Below are positions 46,577-57,055 of a stretch of DNA of 64,000 nucleotides, in pieces. Position 1 is the first letter of the stretch. Each line of letters begins with the position of its first letter. A program made the translations under genes and the position numbers. Origin of the DNA: Nemertoderma westbladi (taxonomy: Eukaryota; Xenacoelomorpha; Nemertodermatida; Nemertodermatidae). Under the pieces are notes generated by a model. The model worked only from the letters and a program-made list of their open reading frames with translations. It had not been told where the DNA came from and did no database searches. Where the stretch lies: contig JAUCBJ010007490.1 of the NCBI GenBank assembly GCA_032718475.1, positions 16,798 through 80,797 on the forward strand. The letters run 5' to 3'.

Positions 46577-47316
46577 CTAGTATTAGTTTATTGATAATAA
46601 TATTAATGTTATACACTGCATTACAAATTTATAATTAATACTGCAACAAACAATTACTATTATCCAAAATATTTTAACATAAAAATCCCCAACTATAATA
46701 CATACAATTTAAATTAATATAATTTCAAAACCTCAAAAATATAAATAGCCACCGTACCGTTGGGTTTACGAACAAAGTGTTCACATAAATAGGAACACCC
46801 AATATTGACCTAATATTATACTTTGTCCATGTCGTCACATGGACAGACCAGACACGCCTGTCCCGGGGTGTCCTACTCCAACGTCCCTTGTCAATACTAA
46901 GACTATGTGAACTTAGTCTAAGCCGGCAAAAAGCAATCAGTATATCAGGGATGTAATGGCTACGCTCACTGTATATTGGAAGAGTAACCAGTAGCTGGTT
47001 TACCGGGGTTCTATACAAAACGAATTTTGTTGCCGACAACTGTTTGTTTAGAATCCGAGATTTAATACTCGCAAAGGGGAAAGGTGTCGTCCCAAGTATT
47101 CCTAATTTATAAATAATTATTAATGTCGTTGAGAAATAGCTGAGATATCGGCATTCAAAAAGTCCATAACTTTGCATCCGATACAGCCTGCAGGGCAGGC
47201 CATTTATTATATTTAATAAATACACAAAATCCTGGAGGAACATATGTATTTGAAGATTATTAATTACTTGATGTCATTTTACTAGTTGTAGCTAGTCATT
47301 AAATAAATAAAATGCC
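46577..47316. other. Intergenic, nothing recognised
   Basis: AT-rich. A 172-codon minus-strand frame (47243-46725) has no recognised motif and unremarkable composition. Confidence 0.4.
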
Positions 47317-47488
47317 CCAGAATAGTATTTATTACTGTACAAAGTTGACTGATTGAAGAGCAATAATCTCCATTTATTTAACTAGGTGAATAATATAAAT
47401 CTTATTTACCGTTAGCCCATTGACTGAGCGGTAAATATCGTAAATTTTACAATAAAATGAAGTATTGTACGATAAATATACACTTTAT

Positions 47489-47693
47489 TACAGGGAATCA
47501 AGGTCAGCACCCGTAAACAAAAATAAATAAGGTATATGATATCATATGTGTTTCGTGCAGTTCAGTTCCCGGTTGTATATAATATTATATTTAGCCTGAT
47601 GAAGAACTATAATATAGTCAGAAAGCCAGCATATCTTATACCTTTTATACCTATAAATTTTTGTTTGCGGGTGCTGACCTTCATTCCCTGTAA
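47489..47693. mobile_element. 205-bp MITE, TTACAGGG ends, TA target
   Basis: Near-perfect inverted termini of about 45 bp (TTACAGGGAATCAAGGTCAG on the left; the right end reads the same on the other strand with A-to-G differences). TA lies outside each end (47487-47488 and 47694-47695). The structure is that of a Tc1/mariner-type non-autonomous element. Confidence 0.85.
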
Positions 47694-47695
47694 TA

Positions 47696-48190
47696 TTTAC
47701 TATCCCCGCATTACCATCATGTTCTTCGCACAAAACACATTATAGACATTTTCACCCCTCGATCTGTCTTATTTACACCACTCGCTGCTCTCTGTCGGTA
47801 AATAACAGATCTCGGGCGAACGGTAAAGTAAGCATTATTTTATTTACCGTACAATAAATAGTTATAATAGTAAATGTGTTTCAAAATATTATGAGATGTT
47901 GCTAGTCAAAAATGTGAAAATGTTTGTGCTAGAATAAACATATTGGCGGTGTATCAGTCATCTAATAGTACACCATCTTTTTCGATCAACGACCATTTTT
48001 GGCAAGTCGGAGCCCCCACATCCCCCCCCCCCCCTAATTTTTTTTTTAATTTCAATCATGTGCTACGAGATTTGGTATGATCCATTTGTGAGCTATTGCG
48101 ATACAACAAGCCGATAAATATCGACTATTTGGCAATAGTTAGCCACCTCCCTCGGCTCTATTTTCGTCTTTGCAATGGGAAAGTAATTTA
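47696..48190. other. Intergenic, poly-C tract
   Basis: Contains a run of 13 C (48022-48034). Nothing else was recognised. Confidence 0.5.
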
Positions 48191-48317
48191 TTACATGGGA
48201 ACAAAAGTAGACCTTTTTTTACTATTCTCAAGGCATTTTATTTACCGAGCGCCAGCGATGTTAATAAAGGTTCGAGAGAATATTGAAAATAATGTTATGC
48301 GTTCTTTTCCAATGTAA
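48191..48317. mobile_element. MITE, TTACATGG family, copy 1
   Basis: Ends TTACATGGGAACAAAAGTAG and, on the other strand, TTACATTGGAAAAGAACG. Flanked by TA on both sides. It matches 60333-60464 in inverted orientation, sharing GGTAAATAAAATGCC and CTCTCG. The homology continues into the flank (to about 48445), which also resembles sequence beside the Penelope-like element at 59795-59848. Confidence 0.8.
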
Positions 48318-48800
48318 TAGGTAATTTTATTCATAAATTTGTATTTTTTGTTGCTCAAATTCTTTAATAAAAGATAAGAACCATATAGTGTTACAAAGTA
48401 AATTGAACTGTAGTATTTTACTATATTGCTTCCATAGTTACTGCGATTCAGCAAATTGGAAACACATGATCACGTATTCAACTGCGGCGAACAAACAATG
48501 CTAAAAAATTATATAATTTTCACGAAATATCTGATTATTTATTTACATGTTATTTCCCCTGTGTTTATTAAGTGACTCAGCTATCTAGTAAATTGGCTGA
48601 ATGGCCCAGAGTTTAGGGCGATTTCGTTATGATATAAGTTTTCGTCAACAAAAACTGTAATAAATAATAAATACGACAGTATGAAAAACCAGATATATTC
48701 AAACACAATGGCATTCTAGAAATAATTATATTATTAGATAATATTTGTTTTTTGTTTTTCGTCTTTTGACTTTTGATTATTGAATGGGTATTGTGTTTAT
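48318..48800. other. Intergenic, repeat-related left part
   Basis: 48318-48445 is homologous to sequence near 59800 and 60277. The remainder is unremarkable AT-rich DNA. Confidence 0.55.
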
Positions 48801-49190
48801 AGGCCCGTTTCCGCGCTGCTTTTTTTTAGCTTTATTTCCAGATTTTTTTAGTTAAAACAATTTCTAGAATTTCATTGCTTCAAGATGAATCTGAGAAATT
48901 TGGAATGTTAAAACCTAAAATATAGAATAAATCTCCAAAAAAGCTTATAATAAAGCTTGAAAAAAAGCTCAAAAAAGCAAGAAAAACAGCTCAAAAAAAG
49001 CTGCGTCGAATATCATAACTATCAAATTCTAGAACATTCAGATTATATCTTTATTTTAACTGAACGTTAGAAAAGGCATAACAATCTTGAAAAAAAGCTC
49101 AAAAAAGCTTTAAAAAAAAGCTCAAAAAAGCAAGAAAAACAGCTCAAAAAAGAATACCGCACATAAAAAAAGCACAGCGGAAACGGGCCT
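48801..49190. mobile_element. 390-bp MITE with AGGCCCGTTTCCGC ends
   Basis: The terminal inverted repeat is about 26 bp (AGGCCCGTTTCCGCGCTGCT and the complement AGCACAGCGGAAACGGGCCT). The interior has direct repeats of AAAAAAGCTCAAAAAAGC and CAAGAAAAACAGCTCAAAAA. No coding frame. No clear target duplication (flanks TTTAT and TAAAG). Confidence 0.75.
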
Positions 49191-50530
49191 TAAAGGCAAT
49201 TATCTCAGAATGGTATTTTTTCATTTTCAAATCACTACTCCTCCGCCTTTTTTCAACCAATTTGTAAATTTTTGGAAAAAATGAAAGCTACTAGTGTGCG
49301 CAGTAATAAAATTCAAGCAGATTTTTTGTTTTGCAAATGTTCATCTGTTATAAAATTTTTAACGGACAAAACCGTGCTTTTTTGAAAAATTTTATTAATT
49401 TTATATAATTATTTTGAAAAAGTGCGGTATTTTTCTCGAAAAGTACAAAACAAAAATTCTGCTCGAATTTTTTCACGTATTCGGCCATGGTGATTCCAAA
49501 AAAACAGGTTACAACTTCTGAAAATAAAGCACAACAAAGGAGTAGCATTTTATGTCAAAAATATAAATTTTGGGTCTGGCCGCAAAGGGGCGTCAAAAAT
49601 TTTTTTTTTTTAAATATTTCAATTCAATATAGTCCACCCATAAAGTATCTTACACTTTTTTTCTACTTAATCGCTCTTTGGTGCAATATGCATTTCAAAA
49701 TGTTGACTTCCAATATTAAGTTGACATATTAATGCTTATTATAAATTTAATAATATTATTTCATAAGATAATTTCATTAACGATTTAATCGAATATATTC
49801 GACAGTATAATTTATAATCGTTATAACGATTAATAGATATTAATAAGGATGTTACGGATGTGATTACAGTTGATTAAAGTCAACATATCGATTGGCCTTA
49901 TTGATTTTTCCATAATACTTTTAAGCCTAACTTTATATTTATTAGTATAGAAGTTTAAGGCAGCAAAATTGTGTATTATTTAAAATTAGAAATTACCGTC
50001 TCTAGACCGTGCTTGTGATGTTGTTGGTGGTTGTAGAATAAGTATTATTATACTACGTATTATGATTATAACTACAGTATACGTCATTGTTCATAATATA
50101 GCACTAACTCAATAGAGTTACGGACGAGTGATTTTACTTCCCGATAGACAGCGAGAGAAATAATAGAACGACGGCCGTAAAAGCTTTTATTCTTAAATTG
50201 TTACTTTTCGCTGGAATATACCCCAAAATCGGGAGCAAAAGTAAAAAATAGGATTGCATTGATTTTACTTTTATCCCGGCGAAAAAAGTAAAGTAAAATA
50301 TTTTTGGTGGATTTTCTTAAATTAAAAATTATATATATTGAAAGAGCATCGGCTTAGAAAAGGTTTGCAAGTAATTTGAGCAAAATCAATTCAGACACTC
50401 AAAAGTTATTACAACTTTAGTGTCTGCAAGGCGTACCGCCCCTAAACGGAACACAATATCTAATATTGGTTTATGTTGTTAAGCGGCTCTCTAGTTAAGT
50501 AATAAATATTCGAGAACACTAAATTATTTT
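49191..50530. other. Intergenic, nothing recognised except a short dispersed repeat
   Basis: The segment TTATTCTTAAATTGTTACTT (50188) recurs at 63583 and, in part, beside the MITE at 60305. No gene was recognised. Confidence 0.55.
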
Positions 50531-50731
50531 TGTTTATTTTTAATAATAATGTATTTCCGGTACAGCAGCTCAGACTGTTTCCTATTATTTATCCATCACA
50601 ACAAAACCTTGATTACCGGTATCATGTATTCTGTACAACAGTACTCTTACTTAACATATTCACTTTATATACTTTCGACAGTTACTGTATATCTCTATAG
50701 ACAAAACACTTAACTAAAGCAAAGTTTAACA
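50531..50731 (-). repeat. copia 3' LTR
   Basis: 201 bp, begins TG and ends CA on either strand; next to the purine tract. It differs from the 5' LTR at two noticed positions. Confidence 0.95.
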
Positions 50732-50999
50732 TTCTTCCCCTAATTCAATTTAAGACAATACAGAGTAGTGCCAAATTCAAAATACAATTAAAAGATATGA
50801 TCTGGAACGTAACACAACAAATCATTATACTATTTACTAGCTAATCCTAACAATATACGCCAGAACAATTTCTTAATTGTTTACTAAAATGCTTACAAAT
50901 TAATGTAATATACAAATAGTTTAATTTAAGACATTGAGCAATAAGTCCATATAGGTAAACAGATATAGTCCTTTGGTTCAATTTAAGATATATTTACTT

Positions 51000-53231
51000 C
51001 TACCCACATATCATATCGGTGAGTTCATCTACAGCTTTTGGATTCTGTAAGAGTTCATGAAGAAGTTGTAGACGACTACTACGAGGCTTAGTTAGGGAAT
51101 CTGCTACCTGATGCGCTGTAGAGGTCCAAAATAAGTTATCAACATTGATGGTTTCTCTAATATATGCAAGATCCAATGATAGACGTTTTTCCTGTGGTAT
51201 CCGCCCTGTCTTCACATCATTAACTAGACCCTGATGATCAGAGAAATAAATACATTCCGTTGTTTTGCCAGTTACTGCATGAATGAACATCTGCAAGTAA
51301 CAGGCAATATCGATACTTTCAACTAAACCAAGTGTTTCTGCTGTCAGAGTGCTCCTCGTAACTCGGCGAATCTTATGACTTTGCCACCAAATAGGGTGAT
51401 TGCCCCAGAATATGATAATACCAACTTGAGAAGGGTTTCCAAATGAAGCATCCACAAAAATATATAGTGGATCATGGGAATTATTCTTGTTAAATGATAT
51501 ATACTTTAACACAACTGGCTGTGTCTTCACCCTCCTGATGAGTTTGGGAAGGATATTCAGGTCATGAGAAGATGGTTCTACTATCTGTGAAAGCTTGTTG
51601 ACTTCAAAAGCAATATCTGGGCGAGTACTATTGGCAAGCCACATGAGTTTACCCAAAGTGGACTTGAAGAGCTTCTTCGTTTGATATACATCTAGGTCTT
51701 CTTTAAAACATACACACTCTTGATCAAGGGCAGATGCAATATAATGATCCTGGGAAATATATATATCACCATTATCTTGCCGGGAAATGCATAAACCCAA
51801 AAATTTTGTCCAATTAGAATCCATTTTGGAAGAAGTCTTTACACATAATAACTTACTGAGCTTATCCAAGACATTCAATATCTTTGAAGTACCAACAACT
51901 AACAAATCATCTACATGAGTAACAATCATCCCGTAACAGTTACCATTGGTCTCTTTAAACAAGTATAATGTTAGTATAATAATAATTCCTTCCAATGATT
52001 TGATATTCTCATTTAGTGTAACATCCCATAAGCGTGGCGCATCTTGTAACCCATAGACAGGTTTATTTAGCTTCCATAATACTGAGGAAGAAATGAAATC
52101 TCTTGGAGGTCTAAGATAAATGCAACGATCAGAAGTCAACTCGTTGCTTTGGAGAAATGCAGTTTTTATATCCAAGGTCCATACCAACCATTTCATGGAT
52201 GCTGCAATTGAAAGGGCAACACGAAGAGATATTTTCTCACATGTGGGTGAAAATGATAGTGGGGTATCTTGATCTTGGAAGCCCTTTGCAACCAGACGTG
52301 CTTTGATGGATTTTTTCAATGAACCAGGAAGCTCTACGTCCTTAATTACCCACTTTGTATCAATAATATTAGAACCAGGTGGAACATCACATTGATTAAT
52401 TTCTTGAAAGACATCATTATCAATCCAACTGGAAAATTCCTTAGCCTTAGCTGTTTCAATATCTGCATTAAAACTCTCAGCAAGAAAACCATAATAATCA
52501 GGAGATTTTCTTACACGAGAAGGATTTTTATCAGGTGTCTCCACGTTTGGAATAGTGGTAGATGAAATAGATAGATCTGGAGTAGCCTCACAGTTGCTTG
52601 TATTTAATGCATCAGGCCCCTGGACCTGAGTGGCTGGGAGACTGGTAGATGAACTAAATGGTGCCAGGATGTTATCACTATTATTATCCGAGTATACTAA
52701 GTTTGTATTATCTTCAGAATGAGCAGTTTCTTTATCATCATTGGAAAATGTAAATGGTAAAACTGATTTCAATGCAGTATCAGGATAATCTACTATTGAA
52801 TGTTGCTGATGAGAACGAACTTTGGATCGATGGCATCGTAAATATCGAGATCCATGAAGAATGAGAACCTCAGCATTCTCAATTGAAACAACTTTGGCTG
52901 GACCACACCAAGAACCATCATTCGAAAAATAATAAATGATATCTCCAATAGAGATCCCAGCCCCAGATGCACGGACATTCTTTAACAGAGCTCTGCGAAT
53001 ACGAGAACAATAATCAGCCTTGGCAAACTCTACACGAATTTGATTAATTAGGTTAAGATGATTAATAACCGTTTTTCCCATTGTATGAGCTTGGGTATTA
53101 TCCATTGCAGAGAGATTATCATTCAGAAAACTGTTTATATTGGGACCCTGACCAAACATGATCTGGTGTGGAGAATATCCTTCATGACTAGGATAAGCAT
53201 TCTTAATAAAAACCATGACTAGGATAAGCAT
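51000..53231 (-). pseudogene. copia pol C-terminal part: RT and RNase H
   Basis: A frame of 743 codons. It starts within the end of integrase (IKNAYPSHEGYSPHQIMFG), passes a spacer, then RT: KARLVAKGF, WTLDIKTAFLQS, the catalytic box HVDDLLVVG (usual first residue Tyr replaced by His), then RNase H: FVDASFGN, TLTAETLGLVES, SDHQGLVNDV, and the terminal HQVADSLTK motif. It overlaps the upstream frame by 29 bases because of the tandem duplication that shifts the frame. The first codon shown has no biological meaning as a start. Confidence 0.9.
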
Positions 53232-53244
53232 TCTTAATAAAACA
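53183..53244. repeat. 31-bp tandem duplication interrupting copia pol
   Basis: CATGACTAGGATAAGCATTC and the following bases occur at 53183 and again at 53214. Thirty-one is not a multiple of three, so this event alone separates the two frames; both sides are otherwise open. Confidence 0.9.
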
Positions 53245-55395
53245 AACCAATCTCAGAATTGAGGTATCTGGAAGACAAGGATTCTCCAATTTAACTCGGC
53301 GGAAGATTTCCTTTATAAGACCATTATGACGTTCAGTAATACCATTACTGAATGGTGAGTAAGGAACAGTGACCATATGCTTAGTGTTAAGTTTATTACA
53401 AAGTTCAGTGAAGCTAAGTGCTGAAAATTCCCCTCCATTATCAGTATGTAGTGCTTTATTGGGTGGCCCAATGAATGAACACCATGTATCCAGGAGTGCT
53501 TGCTGAACTGAAGTAGAAGACTTATCCCTTAAAATTGCTGCCATGCTGAACCTGGAAAACAGATCAATAATATGTAAGACTGGTGAATGAGCTTCCGTGG
53601 GTAAGAAAAATATATCTAAACAAAGAATGTCATTTGTACTGGAAGCCAGAGGTAAGGAGACAGCTGGTCTACTTGGTTCACGACCTACAAGTTTACATGA
53701 TTTACATAAGTCTGTAACTCTTTTAACAATATCCTTATGAGGATTTCCAGTGCCTTGGAATAGCAAACGTGAAAGCGTATCTGCACTAGGGTGAGCAAAT
53801 TGATGATGAAGCTTATCAATATCACGTAAGGAAAGGTCTGTTGTATCACCTCCTTGTGTTGAAGATTCAGCAACTTTTGGAATTATGAGACATGTCTGAT
53901 CTGCTTCACTATAGTTTTTAGAAATGGATGATGATATATTTATCTCTTTGGAAATGGAAGGTGAAATAGATATATTTTCCTCATCCAATGTCTTACGAAT
54001 TTCAACAGCAGGGTGACCAGAAGGCAATATTTTTAACTGAACTGTTCTGTTCTCAATGTTAACACAGTTACGATCCAAGTTTATAATGGCTTTCATTTTT
54101 GTGAGTGTAGGTCGAGACAATAACAAAGGCAGTGTTCCGGAAATTAAATCCGCAGCAACTTTGTAAACTTTAGTACCAATTGGTATCTCAACAATATAGT
54201 TATGATTGGCTGTACGAGTTTCACCCCTGCCAAAGACATAGACAGAGTGTACTGAACGAGGAATTGGATTAACATTAAAGTATTGCTTATATGATTCAAA
54301 CCAAACATGCCCCATTACAGTTTTGGTGCAAGCTGTATCCAAAATAGCAAATTGGCGATCGCAAAGTGAATCAGTTTGGCAGTTCACAGACAGCACACTC
54401 TGTTCCAAATAAAAGGTTTCCTCAGTTGTAATGTTGCTGGTAACCTCATCATTACGATTTACTTCAGAATCATTCCCACTATTGTGTGGACAATCTGAAA
54501 TTTCATGTAGAACTGATTCACAAAAATTACAAGAAATTTTATCCGGACAGTCACGAGCAAAATGAAGGACAGATTCACATATCCGACATCTGTTTTGAGG
54601 ACCAGGTGCAGAACGGTAGGAATTATTACGTGATACTGAACGTGGTTGATATCTGAAACTACGACCATTGCTCTGAGCACCACGAAAGGCTGGTGATTTA
54701 TTTGAACCTGTAGCAGAAGGATAATTATTTGTCTTTCCATTATTCCAGCCTTTGAAATGACGATAATTACTGTTGTTACTGCCCCACAATGCTGAATCAG
54801 TTGGTAATTCTTGTACCGGTCCTTCACCACCTGATAGTTTGGAAATCTGGCCCCCAATTTCGGACATCATTCTCAAAAGTAGTTTCTTGACAGCTTCAAA
54901 TTCGAGTTTTGAAGTCGCCAGGAGAATTCTACGTTCATTAGTCGAGATGTTTGATTTATGTATCAATTCTGCTGCAAGAATGGATGAGCCAAGATCGAGA
55001 TTGAATTCACGCAATTTACTAACATGAGACTCAAATTGTACAATAAATTCCCGGATACTAAGTGCATCGCTACGATAAAAGTTGCGAAAAGCCACAAAAG
55101 TATCATATGCATCTTCCTCATGTTCTTTGAGGAATGTTTTATCTAGATGAGCTACCAACAATTCTACACCATCATCTACCTCAAAATCATTAATAGAGAG
55201 CTCAAGGGCTTTAGTTTTGGCAATTCCTTTCAGACTTAAGATTAAGGCTGCTGCTTGCTGTTGTTTATGGAGATCAGAAATAGACCTCCAAATTAAAATT
55301 TCTTTCTTCCAATCTCGATAATTATTAACCGCAGGGTTGAAAATGGGTGGAGGCAACCTAAAGAACTTCTGACCCGCACCACCCCCTTCTGCCAT
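53203..55395 (-). pseudogene. copia gag, protease and integrase
   Basis: 730 codons from ATG at 55395 (MAEGGGAGQKFFRLPPPIF). Gag helical core to about residue 180; two CCHC knuckles, CRICESVLHFARDC and CNFCESVLHEISDC (about 270-302); protease with LDTACT (catalytic Asp near 354); integrase zinc finger HHQFAH...CKSC (530-567); core DD35E with Asp594, Asp652 and Glu688 all present. The frame ends in a stop created at the 31-bp duplication. Apart from that break the reading frame is clean, pointing to a young copy. Confidence 0.92.
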
Positions 55396-55946
55396 GGTTG
55401 AATTTTAATACTGCAATATTAGTAGGGTATGTAGGTATGTAAGCCTAAAGCATAAAGGAGACGTAACGGAGACGTAAAGGAGACGCTTTATTGCTATGCT
55501 GGCCATGGGCAGCATATGGTTTTGTTTCACAGTAAACAAAGTAAATTAATGACCCAGTTATAAGAATACACCAGCAGAAAGTGTCCGAATAGCCTAAGAA
55601 CATCAAACATAGGCAAAAAAAATCCGTCACCAATATTCAATATATCATCACAAACCAGTAGGCCTATTAGGCCTAGTTGAAATATCGCGCCATCACGCAT
55701 ACAGGCATATGAATGAAGAAACTCCGACTTCTCGGTAAATACCGGTATCTACCTCCAGACCTTAGGATACCGCACCGGTAGAGTTGTACAGTACCGGTAG
55801 TACCGGTGTACCTATACCGGTAGTTGCAGATCTAGCTTTGTAATTATCCAGCCTTCAGCTTCTATTTACCAACATCTCAGATGAAATAATAATATACAGA
55901 TATACCGGTATAGCTTATATATCGCGCCATCAAGCTCTGCTACCAT
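55396..55946 (-). other. copia 5' leader
   Basis: Between the 5' LTR and gag. It holds the tRNA-Met primer site at the right end (about 55935-55945) and several ACCGGTA palindromes (55740-55920). From 55868 rightwards it belongs to the left arm of the large palindrome. Confidence 0.8.
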
Positions 55947-56147
55947 TGTTTATTTTTAATAATAATGTATTTCCGGTACAGCAGCTCAGACTGTTTCCTA
56001 TTATTTATCCATCACAACAAAACCTTGATTACCGGTATCATGTATTCTGTACAACAGTACTCTTACTTAACATATTCACTTTATATACTTTCGACAGTTA
56101 CTATATATCTCTATAGACAAAACACTTAACTAAAGCATAGTTTAACA
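55947..56147 (-). repeat. copia 5' LTR
   Basis: 201 bp. A further inverted copy of this LTR with its adjoining leader and target flank lies in the right arm of the palindrome (about 59907-60107), copied by the palindrome-forming event rather than by transposition. Confidence 0.95.
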
Positions 56148-56420
56148 ATTTTAACATTGAGTAAGGCAGCATCAGGAGTTGAAGAGTACAATAATATGAA
56201 TCGCAGTAACTATGGAAGCAATATAGTTAAATACTACAGTTCAATATATTTTGTAACACTACTATACTGTAGTATAACAATTGAAGTAGAAGCTTGAAAA
56301 TCCAATAATAAAGAGTTTATTTTATTTTATTTATTAATCAAGCACGTTAAGTAAAAACCTTACCGGTAGGTATGTCAGTGCCAAAGTATGTAAAAAACTA
56401 AAAAGCAACAAGACCTAGAT

Positions 56421-57055
56421 GTTGCATGCAATCAGTGATCAGCTGACGGCAGCCAGCTGATCGGTAGGTTTCGCCCCGCAACTGAAGGCATTCTCAAGAG
56501 GCCAATCCAGGAAATGTAGAGAGAGATTCCCAAAGGGGGACGGAACAGGTAACGAAATGAAGATATGTCTGTACTGTAACTAACCACTAACGTAACGTTA
56601 CCATAACTGTAACGTTTCTGCTTGTTGGTAACCGGCTTGCGTGTTTGGATGTAATACATTTCAAGCTTTTGCAAGACTGGCCGCAATGGGTGTCTAGCAA
56701 TTACAGTGAAATGTTTAAACAATTCACATCAGTCAGTCGAGTACGTGTATTGGGCTCGCGTGGTGCGTCATGATGTGGTTGTGCACAGTCTTACCCTGTT
56801 CGCTCCCATCATTGGCTGTCCCATCCTGGTGCTGTCTAACGCGTTCAAACAAGTGTTGAATGGTGTGTCCAACATATTCCCCCCTACAAGAGGGACAAGA
56901 GAAAGAGTGAACGACGTGAGACGCAAGGATTTCCGGGATGGGGTGTTTGAGAGATGGGAGTGACTGGCGCAGTTTAGATGTTGTAAAAACAAACCGAACT
57001 GGCCGTGTGCAAGACCTGGGTATAAGACCACGTAACTTTCGAACAAACAGATCAG
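56421..57055 (-). pseudogene. Inverted copy of the Penelope-like GIY-YIG endonuclease end
   Basis: A minus-strand frame (57119-56733) encodes LRGLIPRSCTRPVRFVFTTS, HSFSCPSCRGEYVGHTIQ and LFERVRQHQDG. The CxxC pair followed by EYVGHT..LFERVRQH fits the Cys-bearing GIY-YIG nuclease of Penelope-like elements. This arm keeps the frame through the nuclease motif where the right arm has lost it. Confidence 0.75.

Larger units (their letters stand above)
44190..47461. repeat. Inverted-repeat pair flanking copy B
   Basis: Bases 44190-44345 match the reverse complement of 47317-47461: AATAAATACTATTCTGG, ATTATTGCTCTTCA, CAGTCAAC, GGTAAATAAGAT and TTACCGCTCAG are shared in order. The arms could be the ends of one DNA element into which copy B inserted, or two separate copies in opposite orientation. 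No transposase was seen between them outside copy B. Confidence 0.65.
50531..56147 (-). mobile_element. Full-length Ty1/copia LTR retrotransposon
   Basis: Identical-length 201-bp LTRs at 50531-50731 and 55947-56147, with a perfect 5-bp target duplication ATTTT at 50526-50530 and 56148-56152. Reading the minus strand, the primer-binding site TGGTAGCAGAG follows the 5' LTR by one base and is complementary to the 3' end of initiator tRNA-Met. The purine tract GGGGAAGAA precedes the 3' LTR. Order protease, integrase, RT, RNase H is diagnostic of copia. Two LTR differences were noticed. The polyprotein is split by a 31-bp tandem duplication. Confidence 0.96.

Noticed and set aside
46725-47243. 172-codon minus-strand frame
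   Set aside because: No motif and no coding-like composition; probably chance.
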